NCBI GenBank assembly: GCA_937895715.1
Contig: CALBLZ010000280.1
Span: forward strand, 1-29,223
Length of the DNA stretch: 29,223 nucleotides
Source of the DNA: an uncultured Candidatus Berkelbacteria bacterium
Lineage (GTDB): Bacteria > Patescibacteriota > UBA1384 > CAILIB01
Reading direction: 5' to 3'
In this document: positions 22,145 to 29,223 of the stretch, piece by piece
Position numbering within the stretch: position 1 is the stretch's first letter
Layout of the letters: every line of letters begins with the position of its first letter
Notes under the pieces: model-generated
What the model was told of the DNA's origin: nothing
The model's database searches: none
What the model saw: the letters and a program-made list of their open reading frames with translations, nothing else
Program-made: the position numbers and the translations under genes

Positions 22145-23128
22145 TTACCTGTGGTGGAGAGTTGTGATTGGTCGACTCTGTACAACGTAGAGAGAGTCGT
22201 CTTGTAAAGCCCATTCAACATCGCAAGGGAACCCATAGTGGCGCTCGATGCGTAGAATAAGCTGGGCAAGTTCGTGGATTTGGTCAGGGCGCAGCTTTGG
22301 TTGTGAGCGCAGTTCTTCGGCCACTTCTACCCAAATATTGCCTCCGTGGTCACCCATAACTAGCTGACGAGATTGGTTGCCAACATACTCAGTAACAAGC
22401 TCCTCACTCGACTTTGAAACGACATAGGTGTCAGGGGTGACGGCACCAGAGACAATGGCCTCGCCTAATCCATAGCCGGCCTCAAGTACCATGTGATCTG
22501 TGTTCTCGGATATGGGGTGAACAGAGAATGCGATGCCAGAGACCTCTGATTCGATCATTTTTTGGACAACAATAGCCACCTGAACCTGGGTGTGTTCAGG
22601 GTCGCAGGTTGCTTGGTAGAGGAGTGCTCGCGGCGTAAAGAGGGAGGCCCAACAAAGTTTAATTTTGGTGTGCAAATCTTCTTGTGAAGTATTGAGGTAG
22701 CTTTCAAGCTCTCCTGCCCAGCTGGCATGTGCTCCGTCTTCTGCGGTGGCACTGGAGCGAACCGCGACGTAGTCGGACCCTAGCTGAGAAAACGCAGTAT
22801 CGATTGCCTCAAAGATTACATCGGGAACGGGAGCTTCTGTGATAAGCCCACGAATCTCTTCAGAGGTTTGTGCAAGGGCCTCATGATCGTGGAGCGAGGT
22901 TGTGCAAATTAGTTCTTGAATGCGCCCAAGAAGACCGGTTTCTTCGAGGAAGTTTTGAAAGCAGGTGCTAGTTATTACAAAGCCGGGTGGCACATGAATA
23001 CCTGCTGACAGCATCTCTCCGAGAGAGGCGCCTTTCCCTCCAGCTATCTGCACATGCTTACGGGTAATGGTTGAAAGGGGTAGAACGAGTTCCATGACTA
23101 AGACAATTGACCCATGGTGGGGGTTCAT
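22145..23128 (-). CDS. PEP synthase/PPDK-type ATP-grasp protein, N-terminal subunit
   Basis: A 327-residue protein matching the N-terminal ATP-binding domain of PEP synthase, PPDK and rifampin phosphotransferase: 'IAGGKGASLGEMLSAGIHVPPGFVIT' at the start, 'VAVRSSATAEDGAHASWAGELESYLN' in the middle, 'GYGLGEAIVSGAVTPDTYVV' and the ending 'DVEWALQDDSLYVVQSRPIT' before the stop. It should transfer phosphates from ATP to the His of the partner encoded next. Family starts fit the ATG at 23095 as well as that at 23128; neither has a strong ribosome-binding site. The domain ends naturally, so this may be a true two-gene split rather than a frameshift. Confidence 0.88.
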   Translation of the reverse strand: MNPHHGSIVLVMELVLPLSTITRKHVQIAGGKGASLGEMLSAGIHVPPGFVITSTCFQNFLEETGLLGRIQELICTTSLHDHEALAQTSEEIRGLITEAPVPDVIFEAIDTAFSQLGSDYVAVRSSATAEDGAHASWAGELESYLNTSQEDLHTKIKLCWASLFTPRALLYQATCDPEHTQVQVAIVVQKMIESEVSGIAFSVHPISENTDHMVLEAGYGLGEAIVSGAVTPDTYVVSKSSEELVTEYVGNQSRQLVMGDHGGNIWVEVAEELRSQPKLRPDQIHELAQLILRIERHYGFPCDVEWALQDDSLYVVQSRPITTLHHR

Positions 23129-23132
23129 CCAA

Positions 23133-23151
23133 GTTACTCTTTTTCAGTAAC
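23133..23151. repeat. Small inverted repeat before the dikinase genes
   Basis: GTTACT (23133-23138), seven bases, AGTAAC (23146-23151), placed four bases upstream of the ATG at 23128 (minus strand). It could be a hairpin that limits translation or a protein site. If the downstream ATG at 23095 is the real start, it lies in the leader. Confidence 0.4.
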
Positions 23152-23230
23152 CTGTACAATAGATTCACGTACACAGTCTCGCATCCCGGTAAATCAGCTC
23201 CTTTTTCCTTCTAGCTTTTTGAGATATGAA

Positions 23231-23262
23231 GAAGCCGCCAGGCAGCATTGCTTGGCGGCTTC
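23231..23262 (-). terminator. Probable terminator of the GC-rich gene
   Basis: A 10-bp stem GAAGCCGCCA (23231-23240) with TGGCGGCTTC (23253-23262). The downstream T content is low on both strands (TTCATATCTC on the minus strand), so it is a weak intrinsic terminator. It lies about 45 bases beyond the stop of the gene at 23306. Confidence 0.6.
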
Positions 23263-23305
23263 GTCGTGTTGGGGACTGCGGGGTTAACCGAAGTCCGTTG
23301 TGGGT

Positions 23306-23749
23306 TCAGAGAGCGTCGATGGTCTCGCCGGGCCCGGCGGGCCCGCTTGGGCGCTGGGCCTCTGCGGCCTCGGCCACGACTTGTTCTTCGATGAGGTCAC
23401 CCCCGGTCGCGGACTCTCCCTTGTCTTCTTCGAAGAAGGGCTCGGCATCGACGACGATGCGCTTGAGGCGCATCAGGGTGCCGTCCTTCCCGATGAACGT
23501 CACCACGTGGCCAGCCGCAAGGAGCATGCTCGGCAGCGGGTCGGGTCGCAAATGCGTGACGACGGCGTCCGCCTCCTGAAGGCCTGCCTCGTGGTCGACG
23601 AGAGCTTCATCCGGCGTGGCCGGATCGGTGCGGGTGAAGGTGGCGTCACCCTCAACTTCGACACCTGCTTGCGCGAGCAAACGGTCCCGGATCTCCGGGG
23701 GGAGTGAGTCCGCATCGTGGCGGACGAACAGAACTGCGAGTTTCTTCAT
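23306..23749 (-). CDS. GC-rich orphan gene, unknown function
   Basis: About 147 residues from the ATG at 23749, chosen because AAGGTG lies at proper spacing (an upstream ATG at 23767 would overlap it). The first 100 residues look like a small alpha/beta domain ('KKLAVLFVRHDADSLPPEIRDRLLAQAGVEV', then 'ADAVVTHLRPDPLPSMLLAAGHVVTFIG', then 'LMRLKRIVVDAEPFFEE'). The C-terminal 40 residues are acidic and Pro/Gly/Ala-rich, probably disordered. 'VRHDAD' only superficially recalls a histidine phosphatase and the second His is lacking. The DNA is much richer in G and C than its neighbours, which suggests recent acquisition. It has its own near-consensus promoter and probable operator. Confidence 0.75.
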   Translation of the reverse strand: MKKLAVLFVRHDADSLPPEIRDRLLAQAGVEVEGDATFTRTDPATPDEALVDHEAGLQEADAVVTHLRPDPLPSMLLAAGHVVTFIGKDGTLMRLKRIVVDAEPFFEEDKGESATGGDLIEEQVVAEAAEAQRPSGPAGPGETIDAL

Positions 23750-23761
23750 AGCGTTCACCTT

Positions 23762-23777
23762 GTGCACACTTGTGCAC
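23762..23777. repeat. GTGCAC inverted repeat in the leader of the GC-rich gene
   Basis: GTGCAC-ACTT-GTGCAC: two copies of a 6-bp palindrome around a 4-base spacer, between the promoter (23790-23818) and the start codon at 23749. Its position just downstream of the expected RNA start fits a repressor operator. That role is inferred. Confidence 0.6.
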
Positions 23778-23789
23778 TAAGACGGCGTC

Positions 23790-23818
23790 ACTATACATCA
23801 AAAACAGGAATTTGTCAA
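23790..23818 (-). promoter_or_regulatory. Near-consensus sigma70 promoter
   Basis: On the minus strand: TTGACA (23818-23813), a 17-base spacer and TATAGT (23795-23790). This is the strongest-looking promoter in the window. It drives the GC-rich orphan gene at 23306-23749 with a leader of about 34 bases that contains the GTGCAC repeat. Confidence 0.88.
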
Positions 23819-23854
23819 TCCTGTAAGTCAAATAAGCCTAAACCTTCACTGAAT

Positions 23855-24157
23855 CTAGCCCTTGCCAATCGCTAGCAATACCTCAAAATCATCACCCTCC
23901 TGCAACTGATTTGGGCGCTCAAACCCGCAGGTTTCGCAGCGGTGACGTACAAACCAGCGCCCATCGCGTTGAAAGTACTCTGTTGGGCGCATGAGGCCCT
24001 TGCACAGGGCCAGGCGGTCACCAGGGTTTACATCTACATGCTTGCTCCACAGGCAGTGCGGGCAGTGATTGGTGTAGCCGGTGCCGCCGACTATCTTGCC
24101 GCAGTGTTCACAGGTGAAGTTCTCGATCCGACGTTGAAAGCGGCGGTGGTGGAACAT
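23855..24157 (-). CDS. RNHCP domain protein
   Basis: A 100-residue zinc-ribbon-like protein with the RNHCP family pattern: 'NFTCEHCGKIVGGTGYTNHCPHCLWSKHVDVNPGDR', then 'CKGLMRPTEYF' and 'RCETCGF'. The Cys pairs C-x2-C (three sets) probably bind zinc. The molecular role of the family is unknown; it is common in compact genomes. It follows the HIT gene by one base and should be cotranscribed with it. Confidence 0.93.
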   Translation of the reverse strand: MFHHRRFQRRIENFTCEHCGKIVGGTGYTNHCPHCLWSKHVDVNPGDRLALCKGLMRPTEYFQRDGRWFVRHRCETCGFERPNQLQEGDDFEVLLAIGKG

Positions 24158-24158
24158 A

Positions 24159-24617
24159 CTAGGACGCTGCGCGGATCTTCTCGGCTATTCTGGCGAGTTC
24201 GGCGTGGTCGGTGGCTATTCCTTCGTGAGTAGAAATGTAGCCTTCGTACTGGGTAAAGAATTTTGGGTCTTCGTGCTCAAGCGGCTTCCACTCTGGAAAG
24301 TTTGTGCCGTGCAGGGGATAGAGCTTGGCGTGTATATGGTTCACCCCAAACCCTTCAAACACAATTCCAACCCGGCCAACGTCGGGGTAAGCGGCTTTAA
24401 TCAGGTTTACGGTAGCTTCAGACGCATCCAGTAGGCTGGCGCGCACGGCTGAAGGGAGAGAAAACACGTCACTCTCGTAGTGCTCCTTGGGAATCACCAG
24501 GGTGAGAGCCTCGGTGTTGGGGTAAATACTGAGGAATGCGTAAAAATTGTCGTCTTCCCAAATTTTGTGAGAAGGCGCTTCACCACGAGCTATTTTGCAG
24601 AAAATACAGTCGTTCAT
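24159..24617 (-). CDS. HIT family protein with an altered His triad
   Basis: A 152-residue HIT-type nucleotide-binding protein. It begins 'CIFCKIARGEAPSHKIWEDDNFYAFL', the usual HIT start, and carries 'GVNHIHAKLYPL' where most relatives have H-x-H-x-H. The first two histidines, including the one that acts as nucleophile in HIT hydrolases, are present; the third is Lys. It probably hydrolyses or transfers from nucleotide conjugates. A hexamer GATACT lies eight bases before the ATG (24631-24626, minus), so the RNA may be nearly leaderless. It is divergent from the M16 peptidase gene. Confidence 0.92.
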   Translation of the reverse strand: MNDCIFCKIARGEAPSHKIWEDDNFYAFLSIYPNTEALTLVIPKEHYESDVFSLPSAVRASLLDASEATVNLIKAAYPDVGRVGIVFEGFGVNHIHAKLYPLHGTNFPEWKPLEHEDPKFFTQYEGYISTHEGIATDHAELARIAEKIRAAS

Positions 24618-24639
24618 GGGACCACAGTATCAGATTTGC

Positions 24640-24645
24640 TACTAT
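24640..24645 (+). promoter_or_regulatory. -10 element for a leaderless peptidase transcript
   Basis: TACTAT ends exactly six bases before the ATG at 24652, so transcription would start at the start codon. No convincing -35 is seen. The spacing is the same as at 16466-16478 and in the thrS leader. Confidence 0.5.
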
Positions 24646-24651
24646 GAGTGT

Positions 24652-25929
24652 ATGCATATCGACCCCCTCGCCAATTTTCAGGAAGAAGTGTTTGCCAATA
24701 ATAACCGTCTCCTCCACGTGGCTGGGGGTTTTCCAGTTGGCTGTGTCGAGATTATCTTCCCTGTAGGATCAGCCCACGCCCACAGCGATAACGGCTTAAT
24801 ACCGGGCTTGCCCCACTTTTTTGAGCACATGATGTTTCTGCGCACCCAGGCCCACCCAAACAAAAACGAGCTAGAGAGACTCATCGGGCTTCAGGCCGGA
24901 AAGAGTAATGCGCATACCTACTGGTACCACACCGCCTACGAGCTCGACATGCCGGCCGCCTCAATGGAGTACGGCATGAACCTCCTTATGGAGCGCCTGC
25001 GCACTCCTGTGTTTACAGAAGAGGACGCCGAGCTAGAGCGGGGCGTTGTGAAGAACGAGCGCGATAACCGGGCCAGGTTCTACCCAGGTAGCCATCCACC
25101 GAGTAAGTACTACTTTTCTGAATTTCTTTCTGACTACTCCGTAAGTATTGAGCAGCGCTTTGGAAGCGATGACGATCTCGCCCAGATGAGTCCTGACCTG
25201 TTGGCCAAGGCGCACCAATCTCTGCTAGCTCGCGGTGGGCTCACGATAGTAAGTGTTGGAAATCATAACACAGAGCCGCTCAAGGCTTTTCTGCGTGAGA
25301 TTTCTACCGCTGCGCCCCTGCTGACGCTTCCTGAAACACTTGCAGAATTTGAGTCGCCAATTACCTGGAAAGATGCGAGTTATCGCACCGTGCCGTTCGA
25401 CAGTGTGCGTATGCCAACGCTCGAAACGGCGTGGGTATTTCCTGGGTACCTCGATTACACCGAGCGCACCAAGCTTTCGTTTGTAATGCGTTTGCTCGAT
25501 AACTTTGTACACGGTTCATTCATTGAAGAGCTACGCCACAACCGCGGTTGGATGTATGGAATGGATTCCCACACCGACTTCCGTCGGGGGGCAGCAAACT
25601 ACGGCTTCTCATTCCCACTGCAGAACGAAGACCAGATAAACTTTGTGCGCGAATGGATGCATGAGGCAATCTGGGGTGCGGTTCGGGATGAGCGCCTGGT
25701 ACTCACTGAAATTGAGCGTCGTAAGGCAAACTTTGCCTACTGGTACCAAACCGCCGGGGCAGTAATGGAAGATGCAGGAGGGTTGCTGCGCACCTACGAG
25801 CGCCTCTATACCGCGCAAGACTTCTTTACCACCATGGACGCCATGGCAGACGCTTCTGAACGCGAAAGAATTCTTACCACCTATTTTACCCGCTCAGGTT
25901 TCGGAGAAATGGCTTTCCTACCTGAATAG
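24652..25929 (+). CDS. M16 family zinc metallopeptidase
   Basis: A 425-residue protein. The inverted zinc motif H55-F-F-E58-H59 is present in 'LPHFFEHMMF', and E136 in 'VVKNERDN' sits 77 residues after H59, as in active M16 peptidases. The second half holds the C-terminal M16 domain ('RHNRGWMYGMDSHTDFRRGAANYGFSFP'), including the R/Y region typical of the family. I place the start at 24652; upstream in-frame ATGs (24595, 24616) would overlap the divergent HIT gene. It is probably a soluble protease for small proteins or peptides. trpS follows after 7 bases. Confidence 0.91.
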   Translation: MHIDPLANFQEEVFANNNRLLHVAGGFPVGCVEIIFPVGSAHAHSDNGLIPGLPHFFEHMMFLRTQAHPNKNELERLIGLQAGKSNAHTYWYHTAYELDMPAASMEYGMNLLMERLRTPVFTEEDAELERGVVKNERDNRARFYPGSHPPSKYYFSEFLSDYSVSIEQRFGSDDDLAQMSPDLLAKAHQSLLARGGLTIVSVGNHNTEPLKAFLREISTAAPLLTLPETLAEFESPITWKDASYRTVPFDSVRMPTLETAWVFPGYLDYTERTKLSFVMRLLDNFVHGSFIEELRHNRGWMYGMDSHTDFRRGAANYGFSFPLQNEDQINFVREWMHEAIWGAVRDERLVLTEIERRKANFAYWYQTAGAVMEDAGGLLRTYERLYTAQDFFTTMDAMADASERERILTTYFTRSGFGEMAFLPE

Positions 25930-25936
25930 TGCTAGC

Positions 25937-26908
25937 ATGAGCTCTATGAAACGAGTCGTATCGGGCATCAAACCAACCGGAGAAATTCACCTCGGAAACT
26001 ACATCGGCATGATGAAGCCAATGCTCGATTTGCAGCATGCGCATGAGTGCTTTTTCTTTATTGCCGACCTGCACGCGCTGAATCAAGTGCAAGACGGCAA
26101 GCAGCTTTCCTCGAGCATTCTCGATGTCGCTGCATCGTACATGGCAGCAGGTCTCGATCTGACAAAGGCGACGCTGTTTCGCCAGTCAGACATTCTCGAA
26201 GACCAGCAGCTAGCAGTAATTCTTTCTACGTTAACTGGCCTTGGGTTGCTCGACCGCGCCCATGCGGTTAAAGATGCCAAAGGCAAGGCTGCAGAAGTAA
26301 ATGCCGGCACCTACTACTATCCTGTGCTTATGGCGGCAGACATTCTGCTCTACCAGGGAGAAGTGGTTCCAGTGGGCCAAGATCAGCTGCAGCATCTCGA
26401 GATCGCCCGCGACCTCGCCGAAAAGTTTAACCGGGTATATGGCCAGTGTTTTGCACTTCCGCAGGCACAGATTAATGCCGGATTCGAGAAGCTCCCAGGC
26501 TTAGATGGTCAAAAAATGAGCAAGAGCTACGGCAATGTGGTTGGCCTCTTCGATAGCTTTGAAGCAATTCAGGCCGGCGTTGCTCGGGTTCAGACTGATT
26601 CAAAAACACCTGACGAGCCAAAAGATACCTCAAGTGTTATCTACCAAATCTACTCAGCAGTTGGCACTCCGGAGCAAACCAAGAGTTTTGGTGATCGATT
26701 CTTACCAGGGGGCATGTCGTACCGCGATGCTAAGCAAGAGCTAGCTGAAATGCTTGAAGGCTTTATCGCTCCGCTCCGAACGCGCAAGGCTGAGTTGCTG
26801 CAAAATCCTGATCATATTCGAGCGATTTTAGCAGATGGCGCAACCAAGGTGCGCCCGATTGCCGAGACTACGCTTAAACAAGTTCAAGAACTGACTGGTT
26901 TAGCCTAA
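25937..26908 (+). CDS. trpS: Tryptophanyl-tRNA synthetase
   Basis: A 323-residue class I synthetase that charges tRNA-Trp. The HIGH-type motif is 'GEIHLGNYIG', the KMSKS motif is intact in 'GQKMSKSYGN', and 'SGIKPTG' and 'VPVGQDQLQHLEIARDLA' are family blocks. The length is normal. The start is ATG 25937 or 25946. There is no Trp-rich leader ORF or terminator ahead of it; it simply follows the peptidase gene, unlike thrS. dnaB follows after 6 bases. Confidence 0.97.
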   Translation: MSSMKRVVSGIKPTGEIHLGNYIGMMKPMLDLQHAHECFFFIADLHALNQVQDGKQLSSSILDVAASYMAAGLDLTKATLFRQSDILEDQQLAVILSTLTGLGLLDRAHAVKDAKGKAAEVNAGTYYYPVLMAADILLYQGEVVPVGQDQLQHLEIARDLAEKFNRVYGQCFALPQAQINAGFEKLPGLDGQKMSKSYGNVVGLFDSFEAIQAGVARVQTDSKTPDEPKDTSSVIYQIYSAVGTPEQTKSFGDRFLPGGMSYRDAKQELAEMLEGFIAPLRTRKAELLQNPDHIRAILADGATKVRPIAETTLKQVQELTGLA

Positions 26909-26914
26909 TTTTTC

Positions 26915-28312
26915 ATGGCTGAGTACCGTAATCGCAAACCGCGAAACGAGAGTGCGACTCCTATGGAGCCGCAGGCTGTTATGGCTGGGCGCATGCTGCC
27001 TCAAAGCCTCGATGCCGAGGTGTCACTACTCGGCTCGTTATTTCTCGATGCCGAAGCGATAATGCGCGTGGCAGACACAGTGCGTGCCGAAGATTTTTAC
27101 CGCCCCGAGCATGCTGCGATTTACGAGGTAATGCTCGCGCTGTTCGAGCGCCACGTGCCGATTGATCTAGTTACCGTTAACGAGGAACTTACCAACCGCA
27201 AGTTGGTTGATATGGTCGGCGGCCCCGCCAAGCTTTCTGCGCTGGTTAGCGCAGTGGCATCTGCTACCAACGTGGTGCACTACGGTCAGATTGTGCGCCA
27301 GAAGGCGCTGCTGCGTCGGCTTATCTCTGCTTCAAACCATATTGGTGAACTTGGGTTCCAAGAAGATCGCGAAGCTGAATCAGTGCTCGATGAAGCCGAA
27401 AGTACACTCTTTGGCGTTACTCAGCGCTACCTAAAGCAAAACTTTATCTCGATTCGCTCCGTGCTTGACGATAGTTTTGAGCGCCTGGGCATGCTCTCAA
27501 AACAAGAGGGAATGCTGCGCGGTGTTCCAACCGGGTTCCGCTACCTCGACCGGTTACTTGGTGGCCTACAAAACTCAGACCTAGTGATTATTGCTGCCCG
27601 CCCTTCTATGGGTAAAACTACCTTTGCTCTAAATATTGCTGAATATGCGGCGGTAAAAGAAGCAAAGTCGGTTGGTATTTTCTCGCTTGAAATGTCGAAA
27701 GAGCAGCTGGTAGATAAGATGATTGCTTCTGTTGGTAAGGTTGATAGCTGGAAACTACGCAACGGCCAGCTTACCGAAGAAGAAATGGGCCGATTAATCG
27801 AGGCGCAGGCAGAACTGGCAGAGATCAAGCTGTTCATCGAAGACACGGCCGGCCTGAGCGTAATGGAGGTGCGCACCAAGGCGCGCCGGTTGCAAGCTGA
27901 GCACGGCCTCGACCTGCTTCTGATTGACTATCTGCAGCTTATGCAGGGAAGCAGTAAGGCCAATGCTGACAACCGTGTACAAGAAGTCTCGGAGATCTCC
28001 CGCTCACTTAAGGCTCTCGCTAAAGAGTTAAATGTACCAGTGGTGGCACTCTCCCAGCTTTCTCGTGCGGTTGAGGCTCGCAACGATAAGCGACCAATGC
28101 TTTCCGACCTGCGTGAATCAGGTTCGATTGAGCAGGATGCTGACGTTGTGATGTTCTTGTACCGCGATGACTACTACAACAAGAATAAAGAAGAGCACGA
28201 TCATACAGTAGAAATCATTGTTTCTAAGCACCGTAACGGCCCAACTGGCGACGTTAAGCTTTCCTCGCAGTTCCAGTACAGCCGCTTTTTCGATCTAGAT
28301 ATTCGCCAATAG
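26915..28312 (+). CDS. dnaB: Replicative DNA helicase DnaB
   Basis: A 465-residue hexameric helicase. The N-terminal domain starts 'MLPQSLDAEVSLLGSLFLD', followed by a linker and the RecA-like domain with Walker A 'ARPSMGKTTFALNIAEYAA', Walker B 'LLLIDYLQLMQG', and 'VPVVALSQLSRAVEAR' and 'DLRESGSIEQDADVV', as in all DnaB proteins. No intein or insertion is present. It unwinds DNA ahead of the replication fork and loads primase. It lies between trpS and the murT-like gene, with gaps of 6 and 1 bases. Confidence 0.98.
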   Translation: MAEYRNRKPRNESATPMEPQAVMAGRMLPQSLDAEVSLLGSLFLDAEAIMRVADTVRAEDFYRPEHAAIYEVMLALFERHVPIDLVTVNEELTNRKLVDMVGGPAKLSALVSAVASATNVVHYGQIVRQKALLRRLISASNHIGELGFQEDREAESVLDEAESTLFGVTQRYLKQNFISIRSVLDDSFERLGMLSKQEGMLRGVPTGFRYLDRLLGGLQNSDLVIIAARPSMGKTTFALNIAEYAAVKEAKSVGIFSLEMSKEQLVDKMIASVGKVDSWKLRNGQLTEEEMGRLIEAQAELAEIKLFIEDTAGLSVMEVRTKARRLQAEHGLDLLLIDYLQLMQGSSKANADNRVQEVSEISRSLKALAKELNVPVVALSQLSRAVEARNDKRPMLSDLRESGSIEQDADVVMFLYRDDYYNKNKEEHDHTVEIIVSKHRNGPTGDVKLSSQFQYSRFFDLDIRQ

Positions 28313-28313
28313 T

Positions 28314-29223
28314 ATGGCAATTCCGTTTACCATTGGCCTAGCTAAGCTCTCGGGTAGTGTGATTCGAAAACTACGACTTGGCAGTGGTTCAACCTGGCCA
28401 GGGGAAATCGCACTCAAGCTGCAGCCCCGGTTTGTCGCTGATATTCTCGCCAAGAATCCTAACCTAAAGGTGGTTTGTGTGGTAGGCACAAACGGCAAGA
28501 CCACCACCAGCAAGCTGGTTGCCCATGTGCTAGGCGGACTGGGACAGCGTGTGATCACCAACGACACGGGCGCTAACCTGCTTAACGGAGTAGCGGGGGC
28601 TCTTTTGAGTTCCGCAAACCCTAAGGGGGTAATTGCTGCAGATGTTGCAGTGCTTGAGCTTGATGAAAACGCTTTGCCACAATTACTGAAACAGATTAGC
28701 CCGCAAGCAATTCTTGCCTTGAACCTGTTTCGTGATCAGTTGGACCGCTACGGCGAGGTGCGCACCATTGCGCAAGGGTGGGAGACGGCCTTGGCGCAGC
28801 ACCCGGCCACCAAGCTGTACGTAAACGCGCATGACCCACTGCTGGTGAGCGTTGGACAGAGCCTTGCCCAGGCCGGAAGTACTGTAACATTCTTTGGATT
28901 ACCAAAAGATGAAATCACTCGCAGCGGTGTGGGTAGTGTGGGGAGTGAGGCAGACTCTCAGTTCTGCCCAATCTGTGGCGAACGGTTATCGTACTCTGCG
29001 GTGGCCTACTCTCATATCGGCATATTCAGCTGTCCAACTGGCGATCTAGAAACGCCGAAACAGGTAGTTGAGCCAGGTAAGCTCACACTACCACTCGTTG
29101 GTTTATTCAATCGGTACAACCTGGCGGCTGCAGCAAGCCTGCTCCAGGGAGAATTCTCTTTTGATGCCCACAACATTCAGCCGGTGCTGGATAGTTTTAC
29201 TGCGTCGTTCGGACGACAAGAAG
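28314..29223 (+). CDS. murT: MurT-like Mur ligase, 5' part (runs off the window)
   Basis: 303 codons are visible. The N-terminus matches MurT, the Mur-ligase-fold subunit that with GatD amidates the D-Glu of lipid II: 'VVCVVGTNGKTTTSKLV' is the P-loop, 'ITNDTGANLLNGVAGALL' the following conserved block, 'LNLFRDQLDRYGE' the family motif, and 'LVGLFNRYNLAAAASLL' the Mur-type segment. A zinc-ribbon insert starts 'FCPICGERLSYSAVAYSHIGIFSCPTGD'; the second knuckle has CPTGD where CPxCG is usual, so one Cys is lacking. The gatD partner is expected beyond the window. The start lies one base after the dnaB stop. Confidence 0.88.
   Translation, partial: MAIPFTIGLAKLSGSVIRKLRLGSGSTWPGEIALKLQPRFVADILAKNPNLKVVCVVGTNGKTTTSKLVAHVLGGLGQRVITNDTGANLLNGVAGALLSSANPKGVIAADVAVLELDENALPQLLKQISPQAILALNLFRDQLDRYGEVRTIAQGWETALAQHPATKLYVNAHDPLLVSVGQSLAQAGSTVTFFGLPKDEITRSGVGSVGSEADSQFCPICGERLSYSAVAYSHIGIFSCPTGDLETPKQVVEPGKLTLPLVGLFNRYNLAAAASLLQGEFSFDAHNIQPVLDSFTASFGRQE

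Noticed and set aside
22134..22269. Frameshift that breaks a single PEP-synthase-like gene
   Set aside because: The ATP-grasp domain ends at its natural 'VQSRPIT' boundary and a new ATG follows 10 bases after its stop. No slippery run is evident, so two genes is the simpler reading, though an error cannot be excluded.
23306..23749. Histidine phosphatase from the 'FVRHDAD' start of the GC-rich gene
   Set aside because: The sequence after the motif, the second catalytic His and the fold length do not match; the resemblance is limited to a few residues.
25730..25937. Trp-codon attenuator ahead of trpS, by analogy with thrS
   Set aside because: The region is the coding end of the peptidase gene; there is no short ORF with a Trp run and no terminator hairpin.
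1..29223. UGA recoded to glycine, as in some CPR phyla
   Set aside because: pilM, pilN, pilO, the VWA gene, the cupin and the transferase all end in TGA at overlaps with the next start, and no conserved gene has an internal TGA.

Overview
The window looks like a chromosomal piece of a small-genome, monoderm-type bacterium, most likely from the Candidate Phyla Radiation (Patescibacteria, possibly Saccharibacteria-like). This is inferred from gene content: a PilMNO pilus set, 7TM-GAF histidine kinases, an RNHCP protein, a HIT protein with an altered His triad, a threonyl-tRNA synthetase without a TGS domain, a MurT-like ligase, tight gene packing, and start codons that often sit six bases after a -10 hexamer. 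UGA is an ordinary stop here (several genes end in TGA), so the SR1/Gracilibacteria code does not apply. No rRNA, tRNA, insertion sequence or CRISPR array was seen.

Layout, left to right. 1-2081: the 3' part of a type IV pilus operon (pilM end, pilN, pilO, a small membrane protein), joined by ATGA overlaps and closed by a two-way terminator. 2121-2546 (-): a receiver-only response regulator. 2636-3264 (+): a BrnT/BrnA-type toxin-antitoxin pair with a palindromic operator. 3289-5142 (-): thrS. Upstream of thrS (5224-5332, -) is a complete peptide-leader attenuator: a 17-codon ORF with six consecutive Thr codons, a competing antiterminator pairing and an intrinsic terminator. This is the most striking find. 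5400-7827 (+): a self-contained unit of a VWA lipoprotein and a 4-TM coiled-coil protein with its own promoter and terminator. 7961-8320 (+): a small Pro/Thr-rich surface protein with an LPKAG sorting-like tail.

8370-16452 (-): a five-gene run, in transcription order an ANL/PaaK-like adenylate ligase, a ThiF/E1-like adenylyltransferase, an Acg-like nitroreductase and two tandem membrane histidine kinases. It diverges, through a shared palindromic -10 element, from a Rossmann-fold gene and a Nudix hydrolase (16478-18063, +). Together these look like an undescribed small-molecule or modification pathway with linked sensors. 18064-20073 (+): a cupin, a sugar-nucleotidyltransferase-like protein and an unknown protein. 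20102-20668 (+): a histidine phosphatase. 20665-23128 (-): a PEP-utilising dikinase split over two genes, with the domain order of rifampin phosphotransferase rather than PEP synthase. 23306-23749 (-): a GC-rich orphan gene with a near-consensus promoter and a GTGCAC inverted repeat. 23855-24617 (-): HIT and RNHCP genes. 24652-29223 (+): M16 peptidase, trpS, dnaB and the 5' part of a murT-like gene, head to tail with gaps of 1 to 7 bases.

The functions are assigned from motifs read by eye. Exact taxonomy, the substrate of each orphan enzyme and all promoter calls are inferences.
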